Shown here: positions 21,682 to 28,363 of the stretch, piece after piece | Numbering within the stretch: the stretch's first letter is position 1 | Layout: every line of letters starts with the position of its first letter | NCBI GenBank assembly: GCA_016789445.1 | Contig: JAEUQT010000002.1 | Location: 291,857 to 326,475, forward strand | DNA length: 34,619 nucleotides | Direction of reading: 5' to 3' | Source: a bacterium | Lineage (GTDB): Bacteria; Patescibacteriota; Minisyncoccia; Phycocordibacterales; UBA2100 | Notes under the pieces: generated by a model | What the model saw: the letters and a program-made list of their open reading frames with translations, nothing else | What the model was told of the DNA's origin: nothing | Database searches by the model: none | Program-made: the position numbers and the translations under genes

Positions 21682-21710
21682 ACTATACTCCCGCTATTTC
21701 CCGCTGTCAG
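21682..21710 (-). promoter_or_regulatory. promoter of the 47-aa gene
   Basis: On the reverse strand CTGACA (21710-21705), a 17-base spacer and TATAGT (21687-21682). Confidence 0.7.
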
Positions 21711-21738
21711 GCCTTCGGAGTGCATAATTCCATACATG

Positions 21739-21767
21739 TTGACTATCAGCAAATAATGTGATAAAAT
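21739..21767 (+). promoter_or_regulatory. consensus promoter of the 117-aa secreted protein
   Basis: TTGACT at 21739-21744, a 17-base spacer and TAAAAT at 21762-21767; the ATG at 21803 has CAGGAG six bases upstream. Confidence 0.85.
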
Positions 21768-21802
21768 ACAAGCAGGTGGGGTTACTGCAACAGGAGATGG
21801 CA

Positions 21803-22156
21803 ATGAAAACAACTCTCGCCGCAATCGTGTTGGCCGCAGTCGCCGGATACTCGGCAGCGGGTGATCCACAGCAGGAGATGAATCGGGTCTTCAGCGACCT
21901 GACGAACCTCACGCTGATCGGTACCGCAGAACGAGAGCAACGATGCTCGAAGTCGGCGGAGAAAGACGGCTGCAGATCGGCGTTTGATCAGCTCATCACT
22001 CAGACGTTCGATGCGGAGAGTAAGTTCTTCCAAGCGGCTCGTGCTGCTGCAGCCGGAGATTACGCCCGTCGGGATGCCCTCTTCTCGGAGATGAACCAGG
22101 CGTTGCGTGATGGACGAGCTGAACTCGAACGACTCAAATCCCTCCATGTTCCGTAG
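21803..22156 (+). CDS. small secreted protein, 117 aa
   Basis: The signal peptide MKTTLAAIVLAAVAGYSAAG is followed by a helical mature domain with two Cys nine residues apart (RCSKSAEKDGC), then long amphipathic helices ending with RAELERLKSLHVP. The Cys spacing and helical style match the 116-aa protein at 20571. It has a consensus promoter and a terminator stem shared with its neighbours. The start is set by CAGGAG. No known family; the mature domain may be an extracytoplasmic helical bundle. Confidence 0.8.
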   Translation: MKTTLAAIVLAAVAGYSAAGDPQQEMNRVFSDLTNLTLIGTAEREQRCSKSAEKDGCRSAFDQLITQTFDAESKFFQAARAAAAGDYARRDALFSEMNQALRDGRAELERLKSLHVP

Positions 22157-22192
22157 CGTCAGATGCTACTGCAGACGGGGCTCACATGAATC

Positions 22193-22226
22193 GCGGCAGG
22201 TACAAAGCACCTGCCGCTTCTTCTTT
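22193..22226 (+). terminator. terminator with GCGGCAGGT stem (copy 1)
   Basis: GCGGCAGGT and ACCTGCCGC flank a short loop and are followed by a T-rich run. The stem is near-identical to those at 22728 and 23164. Confidence 0.85.
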
Positions 22227-22254
22227 GCAAAATGTCCGGAAATATTGCTTAATA
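22225..22254 (+). promoter_or_regulatory. promoter of the 145-aa secreted protein
   Basis: TTGCAA at 22225-22230 and TTAATA at 22249-22254, spacer 18. The -35 box overlaps the T run of the preceding terminator. Confidence 0.5.
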
Positions 22255-22285
22255 TCTCCAGACTCGAAATCGATGGAGGAAATTG

Positions 22286-22723
22286 ATGTTTCGAGCACTT
22301 TCAGTACTTCTTCTCTTCCTTTCCACGGTACCTGCGGGTGCGGTGGAGGCGACAGAGAGCGAAACCGGCAAATCGCCGGCGCAGCATCTCATCGTCCAGC
22401 GATCGGTGACGTTCGCGTTCGCGCAGACACGCGCGACCGTGAGCGGTCTCATGATGACGGCGAAACAGATGGCGGACGAACTCTGTCAGCAGACCGAAGA
22501 ACCGATCAGTTGCACGCTTGCCTTCAAGGCGTTGCATTACGACGTGGAGCGATTGGAAGTGGATCTCGCCCGTCTTGATGCGCAAGCGCTCGCAGCCTCG
22601 CTCACGCTCGATCGGAATCTCTTCGATATCGAGCGAGCGCAGATCGAGAAGCAGTGTGCGAAGTACGCGATGGAGATCGAGCGACTGACGGAACAGTATC
22701 CGCTCATCCCGCTCGGTCCCTGA
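22286..22723 (+). CDS. small secreted protein, 145 aa
   Basis: The signal peptide MFRALSVLLLFLSTVPAGA is cut before VEA. The mature protein is helical with three Cys (ELCQQ, ISCTLA and KQCAKY) and heptad-like stretches such as VERLEVDLARLDAQAL, suggesting a helical bundle or coiled coil. GGAGG lies six bases before the ATG at 22286; a TTG at 22283 is less likely. It follows the same cassette plan as its neighbours. No family is recognised. Confidence 0.8.
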   Translation: MFRALSVLLLFLSTVPAGAVEATESETGKSPAQHLIVQRSVTFAFAQTRATVSGLMMTAKQMADELCQQTEEPISCTLAFKALHYDVERLEVDLARLDAQALAASLTLDRNLFDIERAQIEKQCAKYAMEIERLTEQYPLIPLGP

Positions 22724-22727
22724 CGCA

Positions 22728-22757
22728 GCGGCAGGTGCTACGCACCTGCCGCTTTTC
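22728..22757 (+). terminator. terminator with GCGGCAGGTGC stem (copy 2)
   Basis: A perfect 11-pair stem, GCGGCAGGTGC with GCACCTGCCGC, a TAC loop and TTTT. Confidence 0.92.
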
Positions 22758-22759
22758 TG

Positions 22760-22787
22760 TTGCGGAATATCACAGGGAAGGTATAAC
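22760..22787 (+). promoter_or_regulatory. promoter of the 112-aa secreted protein
   Basis: TTGCGG at 22760-22765, a 16-base spacer and TATAAC at 22782-22787, followed by TACGCG. The same TATAACTACnnCGG pattern occurs at 23546. Confidence 0.75.
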
Positions 22788-22820
22788 TACGCGCGGTCAG
22801 TCCCAAAAAAGGAGGAATGA

Positions 22821-23159
22821 ATGAAAACCATTGTGGCGGCACTGATGTGGTGTCTCTTGGTCGTAGCTCCTGCGGTAGCGCACGAGGAGCCGGGAGATGA
22901 GTACAACTCGATGATCGCGAGTCTGGAAAGCATCGGCGAGAAGTTGCGGGACTTCGAGTGTCCCTCGGACGATCACGGCAGTTCTCAGGACGGCACCTGC
23001 GATGATCTGCGTGTGCAGTATCAGGAACAGGTGAACATCCTTATCGGCAAGGCCGAGAAGAACATCGAGACCGGCGGTACGAGCTACGAGGAGTACAAGA
23101 GCCTGTTCGACGAGCATCTCGAGCTCTCCAACGATGTCGACGCGTTCGTCGGTGAATGA
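22821..23159 (+). CDS. small secreted acidic protein, 112 aa
   Basis: The signal peptide MKTIVAALMWCLLVVAPAVA is cut before HEEPG. The mature domain is acidic and helical with two Cys (FECPSDDHG and GTCDDLR) 13 residues apart. It is similar in plan to the 124-aa protein at 23579, which has Cys around a comparable loop followed by an LQKQVDEML-like helix (here VQYQEQVNILIGKAEKN). The two may be distant paralogues. AGGAGG precedes the ATG. No known family; the function is unknown. Confidence 0.8.
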   Translation: MKTIVAALMWCLLVVAPAVAHEEPGDEYNSMIASLESIGEKLRDFECPSDDHGSSQDGTCDDLRVQYQEQVNILIGKAEKNIETGGTSYEEYKSLFDEHLELSNDVDAFVGE

Positions 23160-23163
23160 AAAT

Positions 23164-23197
23164 GGCGGCAGGTGCTTTGCACCTGCCGCCTTCTTTT
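23164..23197. terminator. terminator with GGCGGCAGGTGC stem (copy 3), between convergent genes
   Basis: A perfect 12-pair stem with a TTT loop and TTCTTTT on the forward side; the reverse side has a weaker T-rich run and may also end the gene that stops at 23207. Confidence 0.92.
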
Positions 23198-23206
23198 GTG
23201 GAGGGA

Positions 23207-23443
23207 TTACTTCGCGTCCTTCCAGACGCCCTTGCCGTCCTCGATGACGCAGACCTGCTTGAGCGGCTGGCCGTCGATGCTCGTGTCGATCGTCTTGGCG
23301 CCTTCCGAATAGACCATGTCGCTGTCGACGCAGTCGGTCGGCTGGCGCGTCGCGCCGGTAGCTTCGGCATGATCGTCACAGGCGACGGCGCCGGCGAAGG
23401 GGATCGAAGTCGCAAGAATCGCAAGCATTCCCAACTTAGACAT
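23207..23443 (-). CDS. small secreted protein, 78 aa
   Basis: The signal peptide MSKLGMLAILATSIPFAGAVA is followed by CDDHAEATG, and there are three Cys in all (ACDD, DCVD and VCVIED). The mature part is mixed alpha/beta with VYSEGAKTIDTSIDG. GGAGG sits about six bases before the ATG at 23443. It has a TTGACA promoter on the reverse strand and a small hairpin CTGAG/CTCAG in its leader. It is the only reverse-strand member of the secreted set and shares a terminator with the 112-aa gene. No family is recognised. Confidence 0.75.
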   Translation of the reverse strand: MSKLGMLAILATSIPFAGAVACDDHAEATGATRQPTDCVDSDMVYSEGAKTIDTSIDGQPLKQVCVIEDGKGVWKDAK

Positions 23444-23483
23444 TCGTACCTCCAATAGGAACTGAGACAACCTCAGCGGGGAT

Positions 23484-23512
23484 ATAAAAACATTATTCGA
23501 CAATTATGTCAA
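23484..23512 (-). promoter_or_regulatory. promoter of the 78-aa secreted protein
   Basis: On the reverse strand a perfect TTGACA (23512-23507), a 17-base spacer and TTTTAT (23489-23484). Confidence 0.75.
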
Positions 23513-23523
23513 ACAAGAGGTCG

Positions 23524-23551
23524 TTGCTCTTTTGCCGGTAAGGCGTATAAC
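23524..23551 (+). promoter_or_regulatory. promoter of the 124-aa secreted protein
   Basis: TTGCTC at 23524-23529, a 16-base spacer and TATAAC at 23546-23551, then TACGGCGG. This is the same pattern as at 22760-22787. Confidence 0.75.
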
Positions 23552-23578
23552 TACGGCGGTCATCTCAAGGAGGAAAAC

Positions 23579-23953
23579 ATGAGATTGCTCGCCCTTGTCC
23601 TGCTCTGCTTCACGGCAGTAGTAGCGAATGCGCAGGATGGTGATCGGCCGTTCTGGCCGAGTGAAATGAAGAAGATCCACATCACGCTGCAGGGGATCAA
23701 GTCCCGTTTGGGATTCGTCTCCTGTATCCAAGACGGCCACCCGTCGAAGTATGAACTCGACTGTGACGCAAAGCATACGGCGCTGCAGAAGCAGGTCGAC
23801 GAGATGCTTGCCCGTATCGAGGAAGTGGCGCGTCCGGGAGCGTATGCAGGTGAATCTGCATACCAATCCGCACTGAAAGATACCGAGGCCGCGGCACAGC
23901 TCCTCGAAGAGGATTGCGAGAAGCTGCTTCTGGAACTAGAGTCGGAAGAATGA
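23579..23953 (+). CDS. small secreted protein, 124 aa
   Basis: The signal peptide MRLLALVLLCFTAVVANA is cut before QDGDR. The mature protein has three Cys (VSCIQ, LDCDAK and EDCEKL) and a long helix LQKQVDEMLARIEEVA. It is similar in layout to the protein at 22821. AGGAGG is seven bases before the ATG. It has the same TTGCnn-16-TATAAC promoter as 22821. A terminator follows the stop. No family is recognised. Confidence 0.8.
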   Translation: MRLLALVLLCFTAVVANAQDGDRPFWPSEMKKIHITLQGIKSRLGFVSCIQDGHPSKYELDCDAKHTALQKQVDEMLARIEEVARPGAYAGESAYQSALKDTEAAAQLLEEDCEKLLLELESEE

Positions 23954-23958
23954 AACAA

Positions 23959-23993
23959 GCGGCGGTTGCACAGCAATCGCCGTTATCTTTTTG
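23959..23993 (+). terminator. terminator after the 124-aa gene
   Basis: GGCGGTTG and CAATCGCC pair with one G-U, followed by TATCTTTTTG. Confidence 0.85.
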
Positions 23994-24041
23994 TGCCACA
24001 ATCATGCGGTATACTGTGATTGTGTTCGCGGAAATCGGGTA

Positions 24042-24047
24042 TACTCC
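24042..24047 (+). promoter_or_regulatory. -10 box of the DUF4258/DUF2283 pair
   Basis: TATACT, with a weak TGATTG about 17 bases upstream. A second TATACT lies near 24011. Confidence 0.45.
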
Positions 24048-24070
24048 GTTCATCCTAGCTTCATCGTCAT

Positions 24071-24313
24071 ATGATGAAATTACTCTTCACGACGCATTTC
24101 CAGTCTCGCATGGTCGAGCGAGGGATTGACATCGATCACCTTAAGCAAGCCATCAAGAATCCAGACTTTACAAGAGACGCATATGAAGGTAAAATACTAG
24201 CCCGTAAGAAGATCGACGAAAAGCGTGTCATTGAAGTCATATACTTCAAGCAGGGGTTCAAAGACGCCAATAATCCAGTCATCGTCACCGCCTACTATCA
24301 GCCCATTGAATAA
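24071..24313 (+). CDS. DUF4258 protein, candidate RelE-like toxin
   Basis: An 80-residue basic protein with the DUF4258 pattern: LLFTTHFQSRMVERGIDIDHL, then AIKNPDF, and the central strands RKKIDEKRVIEVIYFKQG and IVTAYY. DUF4258 shares the RelE/ParE-like fold and is proposed to be a toxin where it is paired with a small partner. The second gene here is DUF2283, seven bases downstream, which fits that pairing. Two in-frame ATG codons (24071 and 24074) are possible. No SD is visible. Toxicity has not been shown for this pair. Confidence 0.8.
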   Translation: MMKLLFTTHFQSRMVERGIDIDHLKQAIKNPDFTRDAYEGKILARKKIDEKRVIEVIYFKQGFKDANNPVIVTAYYQPIE

Positions 24314-24320
24314 CAAGCAT

Positions 24321-24560
24321 ATGAAAATCGATTTCGACATGATGGCAGATGCCGTATACGTCAATGTCACCGAAGGAAAGGTGGCGAAGACGGTGAAGAC
24401 CGAAGACCGGTTTCTTGTCGATTTGGACAAAGATGGCAATGTTGTCGGGATCGAGATTCTTCAAGCTTCGGCACAACAGGAACTCATCGACAATCTGAAT
24501 GGTCGCGTCGCGAACGGTGTTCCAGTGAATATCCAGAACAACACCCCTGTCGTTGCATAA
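24321..24560 (+). CDS. DUF2283 protein, candidate antitoxin partner
   Basis: A 79-residue protein with the DUF2283 signature: MKIDFDMMADAVYVNVTEGK, then FLVDLDKDGNVVGIEIL, the characteristic beta motif ending with AS. It lies directly after the DUF4258 gene, as in predicted toxin-antitoxin modules. The C-terminal tail (NGRVANGVPVNI) is longer than the core domain. A strong terminator closes the operon. A DNA-binding segment is not obvious, so autoregulation is uncertain. Confidence 0.85.
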   Translation: MKIDFDMMADAVYVNVTEGKVAKTVKTEDRFLVDLDKDGNVVGIEILQASAQQELIDNLNGRVANGVPVNIQNNTPVVA

Positions 24561-24581
24561 GTACGACTTTCAGATTTTGAA

Positions 24582-24619
24582 TAGCGGCGGATGCGAATGC
24601 ATCCGCCGCTATCTTTTTT
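24582..24619 (+). terminator. terminator closing the DUF4258/DUF2283 operon
   Basis: TAGCGGCGGATGC and GCATCCGCCGCTA form a 13-pair stem with a T run TCTTTTTT. Confidence 0.95.
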
Positions 24620-25010
24620 GTATATGTGATGTGTGGTGCCGCTTTTGATAAAAACGCCTTTCGTGTTCAAAAATATTTCCTTCATTTTTCCGAGAGAAGA
24701 AATTGACGAGAAAAAGAAAAAATTATGTGCAATGAAAAACTGTGGATTTCATGTTCGCGTCATTTTCAGTTCATTACTATCATCACAGTGTCTTCAAGAG
24801 TTTGCGGGGAAACAACGAAGACACTCCGCAAATGCTGTACATCAGCTTCATTACAAGCTCAATGAGCTCTTTCGAAGAGCCGTCCCGCCTGCGCGACTTG
24901 TTCGCGAGGCGCGACGGCTCTTTGTCGTGAGCGATTGTCAGGGAACTAACGGTCGATCCCGACAAGGAACCAATTACAAGAATTACAAAAATTAGACACT
25001 TACAAAACAT
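24620..25010 (+). other. 390-base leader/intergenic region before the TasA-like operon
   Basis: AT-rich in its first half (about 24630-24790), with no convincing ORF; short frames here lack an SD. It holds the strong hairpin at 24875-24922 and an AT-rich stretch with two copies of AATTACAA just before the start at 25011. A TTGACG near 24696 has no well-placed -10 box. The region probably contains the promoter and a structured leader of the operon. Confidence 0.5.
24875..24922 (+). promoter_or_regulatory. leader hairpin, possible attenuator
   Basis: Ten pairs (AAGAGCCGTC with GACGGCTCTT) close an inner stem with GCCT/AGGC and CGCGA/TCGCG. Only a short T run (TTT) follows, so it may pause rather than fully end transcription. 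It ends about 90 bases before the TasA-like start codon. Confidence 0.5.
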
Positions 25011-26510
25011 ATGACAGGAATACTCAACGCACGCATCGTCGCGTCTATCGCGATGCTCGTGTTCGTGGGAGCTGCGATCGCGGCTTCCACTGGTGCATTC
25101 TTTTCGGATACGGAAACCTCGACGGGTAATACATTTACGGCAGGCGATGTTGATATTACGATTACTGACCTGAGTCATCTCTACACTGGTGGGGGTGTGT
25201 CGCCGGATCAGCCGACCTACACCAAGAATGGCTTTTCATTCGCGCTTGGCGACCTGAAGCCACTCGATAGCGGTACGGTTACGTACAATCTTGGAAACGG
25301 TACGAATGACGCATATCTCTGCGCGGCAGTCGTCGAGACGGGCAACAACGAGAATTCGCGCTTGGAACCGGAAACGGAAGCAGGCGATGTGACCGATGGC
25401 GCAGGAAATGGCGAACTCGGCCAATTCCTTTCATTCAAGTTCGGTACGACAACAGGAACTCTTAATGGTCAGTGGCAGTCGCTTGGCGTGATTGCGGCAA
25501 ATGGCGCGACTTCGACCGGCATCGGTTACTGCTTCGGTACATACGTCGGCGGTGTATGTCAGGCAAGCGCACTCCCGAACATCAATCGCGCACAGACAGA
25601 CTCGATTACAGCTGACGTTCTGTTCTATGCTGTTCAGACACGAAATAATCCTGGTTTCCAGTGCTCACAGCTTCCGCCGGCGACTGGTACAACGACGCCT
25701 CCGACGGTACAGGTTGGCGCTGCGCTTGCAACTTATGCAGCGCCTAGTTGTTCAGTAACGGTGACAGGATCTAATTCCATCCAGGCGGCTGTCAATGCTG
25801 CATCGTCAGGACAAACGGTTTGCGTAGCTGATTCCTATGACAGGACAGGTGATAACACGGCAATTCGAATTGAAAATTCCGGAGTAACTCTTGCTGCGGT
25901 TACGCGCGGTATTGATCTCGATGTTCCTGTGGTCTTGAGCGCAAGCGGCGTCACCGTAACTGGTTTTGACGGTGTAATTGGCCAGGCTGAAAGTCCGGCT
26001 GAACAGGCTGCCTTTTATCTCGACAACGATGCCTCGGGATTTTCTCTCACCTTCAATACGGTGACAGGTGGAACGGGCGCTGCCATTCTGACGGAGACAG
26101 GCGCTGCACTTGGAGGTGGATTGATTGCAAACAATGTTCTTAGTGGTGCGACTCAGGGAGTCTACACAAATCCTCATACCGGAGTATTTATTATCGAATA
26201 CAACGACATCGATAACAATGTCGCAGGTATCGCAGGCTTGATGGGTGCAACGGTTCGTTACAACGAATTCGAGCACACAAGTGCAGCTCAGGAAGCGATT
26301 GGGGTGGATTCAACGATCGATAGTAATCCAGCTACGGTTAGCTTCAATAACTTCTTAGGTGACACACGAGTCAACACTTATGGCTCCATTGTTGGCGACC
26401 TTAGTGCTGAAAACAACTTCTGGGGCCCTAACGGGGGTGCTGCACAAACAGGTGGATCGGATGAAGTGGACTTCACGCCACAGGCGGGTGCTGCTTACGC
26501 ACATAAATAG
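25011..26510 (+). CDS. TasA/camelysin-like SipW substrate with beta-helix C-terminus
   Basis: A 499-residue secreted protein. The N-terminus has a hydrophobic segment (about 9-27) followed by the SipW-type cleavage motif GAFFSDTETSTGNTFTAG at 28-45. Residues 45-225 resemble the TasA/CalY Ig-like fold, with FALGDLKPLDSGTVTYNLGNG and four or five Cys. Residues 245-499 have a repeating pattern of short strands (AIRIENSGVTL, VVLSASGVTVTGFDG, GLIANNVLSG, FIIEYNDIDNNVAG), typical of right-handed parallel beta-helices of the NosD/pectate-lyase style. TasA proteins polymerise into matrix or surface fibres. The start at 25011 has no SD. A surface-fibre or adhesive role is inference. Confidence 0.85.
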   Translation: MTGILNARIVASIAMLVFVGAAIAASTGAFFSDTETSTGNTFTAGDVDITITDLSHLYTGGGVSPDQPTYTKNGFSFALGDLKPLDSGTVTYNLGNGTNDAYLCAAVVETGNNENSRLEPETEAGDVTDGAGNGELGQFLSFKFGTTTGTLNGQWQSLGVIAANGATSTGIGYCFGTYVGGVCQASALPNINRAQTDSITADVLFYAVQTRNNPGFQCSQLPPATGTTTPPTVQVGAALATYAAPSCSVTVTGSNSIQAAVNAASSGQTVCVADSYDRTGDNTAIRIENSGVTLAAVTRGIDLDVPVVLSASGVTVTGFDGVIGQAESPAEQAAFYLDNDASGFSLTFNTVTGGTGAAILTETGAALGGGLIANNVLSGATQGVYTNPHTGVFIIEYNDIDNNVAGIAGLMGATVRYNEFEHTSAAQEAIGVDSTIDSNPATVSFNNFLGDTRVNTYGSIVGDLSAENNFWGPNGGAAQTGGSDEVDFTPQAGAAYAHK

Positions 26511-26525
26511 TCCTCTCTAGCCTGA

Positions 26526-26550
26526 TCCCGCCCTTACCAAAAGGGCGGGA
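26526..26550. terminator. hairpin after the first TasA-like gene
   Basis: TCCCGCCCTT and AAGGGCGGGA pair around ACCA. No T run follows, so it may be a processing or stability element rather than a true terminator. Confidence 0.5.
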
Positions 26551-26643
26551 GGGGCTGTAGAGGATACAGCGCCACTTTATTAATTCGGGGGTGAGATGGG
26601 GTTGGGGCCCCATCGCAAGGCCGGAGGAGCTTGGCTCCGAGGC

Positions 26644-26681
26644 GGGGTCGCGGAAGTTTTCAGTAGAAAACTATCCGTGAC
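26644..26681 (+). repeat. dispersed hairpin repeat, copy 3
   Basis: GGGGTCGCGGAAGTTTTC, a four-base loop, then GAAAACTATCCGTGAC, forming a stem with one bulge. It is related to copies at 14179-14225 and 15186-15217. GC-rich small hairpins (GATGGGG/CCCCATC and GGAGC/GCTCC) precede it in this 187-base gap. Confidence 0.65.
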
Positions 26682-26697
26682 TTAAATAAAAAACATT

Positions 26698-28338
26698 ATG
26701 AATCTGAACTTATCAAGAATCGCTTTGTCGTTGATGCTCATCGTCGGAGCAGGTGGGGCAATCGTGAACGGTACTTCTGCGTTCTTCTCCGATACGGAGA
26801 CCTCACAAGGAAACACCTTCACCGCAGGTGCAATCGATCTCAAGGTGGACCACACGCTGCAGACCTATAACGGGAACCTCGTCGGCGGGAGTCTCACGAT
26901 CGTCTCCGACACGCAGACGACCGTGAATGGTGATCCGGCCATCGCACTCGCATTCGTGCATCCAGGATGGACGGCGACCGGAGAAATCCCGGGCGCGACG
27001 TGGATATGGGGTACGCAAGGACCGACAGACCCGACCACGGATGAATCCTTTACGTTTACCCGCACCTTCAACTGGAGCGGCCCTGCAACAACGGCGACAC
27101 TCCAGGTCGCGGCGGACAATTACTACGACGTCGACCTGAACGGACAGGATGTCGGCGCGGAACTCGCTGATGAGAATAACTTCCAGGCGGGCACGTACGA
27201 CACCTACGATGTCTTGACCAAGCTCGTTCCGGGCGTGAACACGCTTACGTTCGTCGTTACGAATAAGGGCGTACCCGGCTCGAACGGGCAGAGTAATCCC
27301 GCCGGGCTCCTCTTCAAGCTCGTCATCGACGGACCGGCAACGACCTGGACGGAGAAAGACCTCGCATCCGGCGATGTCTTCTGGAACTTCAATGATGTGA
27401 AGCCGGGGGATAGCGGTACGAACGTCATCTCGCTCCATGTGTACGACAACGATGCGTATGCCTGCTTGATGGCGACGAACGTCGAGGACAACGAGAACTC
27501 GAATATCGAGCCGGAACAATCGGCAGGGGATACGGATACTCCGGAGGGCGAACTCTCTCCGTTCCTCAAGCTCTTCGTCTGGAATGACGGGCTTGCGGGC
27601 GATGGCGTCTACACGCCGGGCGAGACTATCGTCTATGGCCCTGACCAGCCGCTCAGTGGATTCAGCACAGCGCAGAAGCTTGCTCTTCAGGCGACGACCA
27701 CGCAGTACATCGGCGCTGCATGGTGCTTCGGCGAACAGAACGTGGATGGCGGCGGTGTCATCACCTGCGATGGTTCGGCTGACGGATACAATGTGGCGCA
27801 AACCGATAGCGTAGTCGCTGACCTCGAATTCCTCGCGGTGCAGCAGCGCAATAACGCGAGCTTCCAGTGCCCGATGCCTGAGGAGCCGGAGCATCCGAAC
27901 ACAAGCCTCCTGCATGCGACGAAGATCGAGTGTCCTGCAGAGGCTTCACTTCCGAACTGGGGCAATAACGGACCGGACGTGACTTCGACGACAGCCGATG
28001 TATTCCTTGCCGCTCATCCTGAATGTAAGGAAGTGCCATGGGATTTCCAGTGGTCGACCTCTAATGTTGACCCAGATGACCATGCAGGCGTACTCGCCGG
28101 ATGGACGACCTTCTCGGCTGGCAACCCAGCAGAGATTCCGGTCGGAGGCACCGTCTATGTGCGTGAGGTGTTCCAGCAGGGCTACATCGGATTTACCGGA
28201 CAGAACACTGACCAAAGTAATTCCGCAGAACTGTACTGCAGCACGGACGTCATGAACTACGACAACTGGGAATGGGTGCCGACAGCAGCAGCGGGCGAGG
28301 ATTACTACTGTGTTGCGTTCAACGTTCCTCAGCAATAG
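26698..28338 (+). CDS. TasA/camelysin-like SipW substrate, 546 aa
   Basis: The N-terminal signal segment (about 8-27) is followed by SAFFSDTETSQGNTFTAG at 27-44. A TasA-like region then appears in two parts: an inserted domain of about 150 residues (TVNGDPAIALAFVHPGW to PGVNTLTFVV, resembling a galactose-binding-like beta domain), and then VFWNFNDVKPGDSGTNVIS with DNDAYACL, the standard TasA-domain core. The C-terminal 130 residues, after an EEPEHP linker, form a separate Cys-containing beta domain. There is no SD; the dispersed repeat ends 17 bases upstream. It is presumably exported and cut by the signal peptidase encoded at 29335. Confidence 0.85.
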   Translation: MNLNLSRIALSLMLIVGAGGAIVNGTSAFFSDTETSQGNTFTAGAIDLKVDHTLQTYNGNLVGGSLTIVSDTQTTVNGDPAIALAFVHPGWTATGEIPGATWIWGTQGPTDPTTDESFTFTRTFNWSGPATTATLQVAADNYYDVDLNGQDVGAELADENNFQAGTYDTYDVLTKLVPGVNTLTFVVTNKGVPGSNGQSNPAGLLFKLVIDGPATTWTEKDLASGDVFWNFNDVKPGDSGTNVISLHVYDNDAYACLMATNVEDNENSNIEPEQSAGDTDTPEGELSPFLKLFVWNDGLAGDGVYTPGETIVYGPDQPLSGFSTAQKLALQATTTQYIGAAWCFGEQNVDGGGVITCDGSADGYNVAQTDSVVADLEFLAVQQRNNASFQCPMPEEPEHPNTSLLHATKIECPAEASLPNWGNNGPDVTSTTADVFLAAHPECKEVPWDFQWSTSNVDPDDHAGVLAGWTTFSAGNPAEIPVGGTVYVREVFQQGYIGFTGQNTDQSNSAELYCSTDVMNYDNWEWVPTAAAGEDYYCVAFNVPQQ

Positions 28339-28363
28339 CCGCAATTCTAAGTAGGTAAGACCC

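Noticed and set aside
24633-24995. A 120-codon forward frame in the leader of the TasA-like operon
   Set aside because: No SD, AT-rich composition unlike neighbouring genes, and it runs through the strong hairpin at 24875-24922.
26803-27915. A 370-codon reverse frame opposite the second TasA-like gene
   Set aside because: Antisense shadow; the forward frame carries the signal segment and SipW motif.
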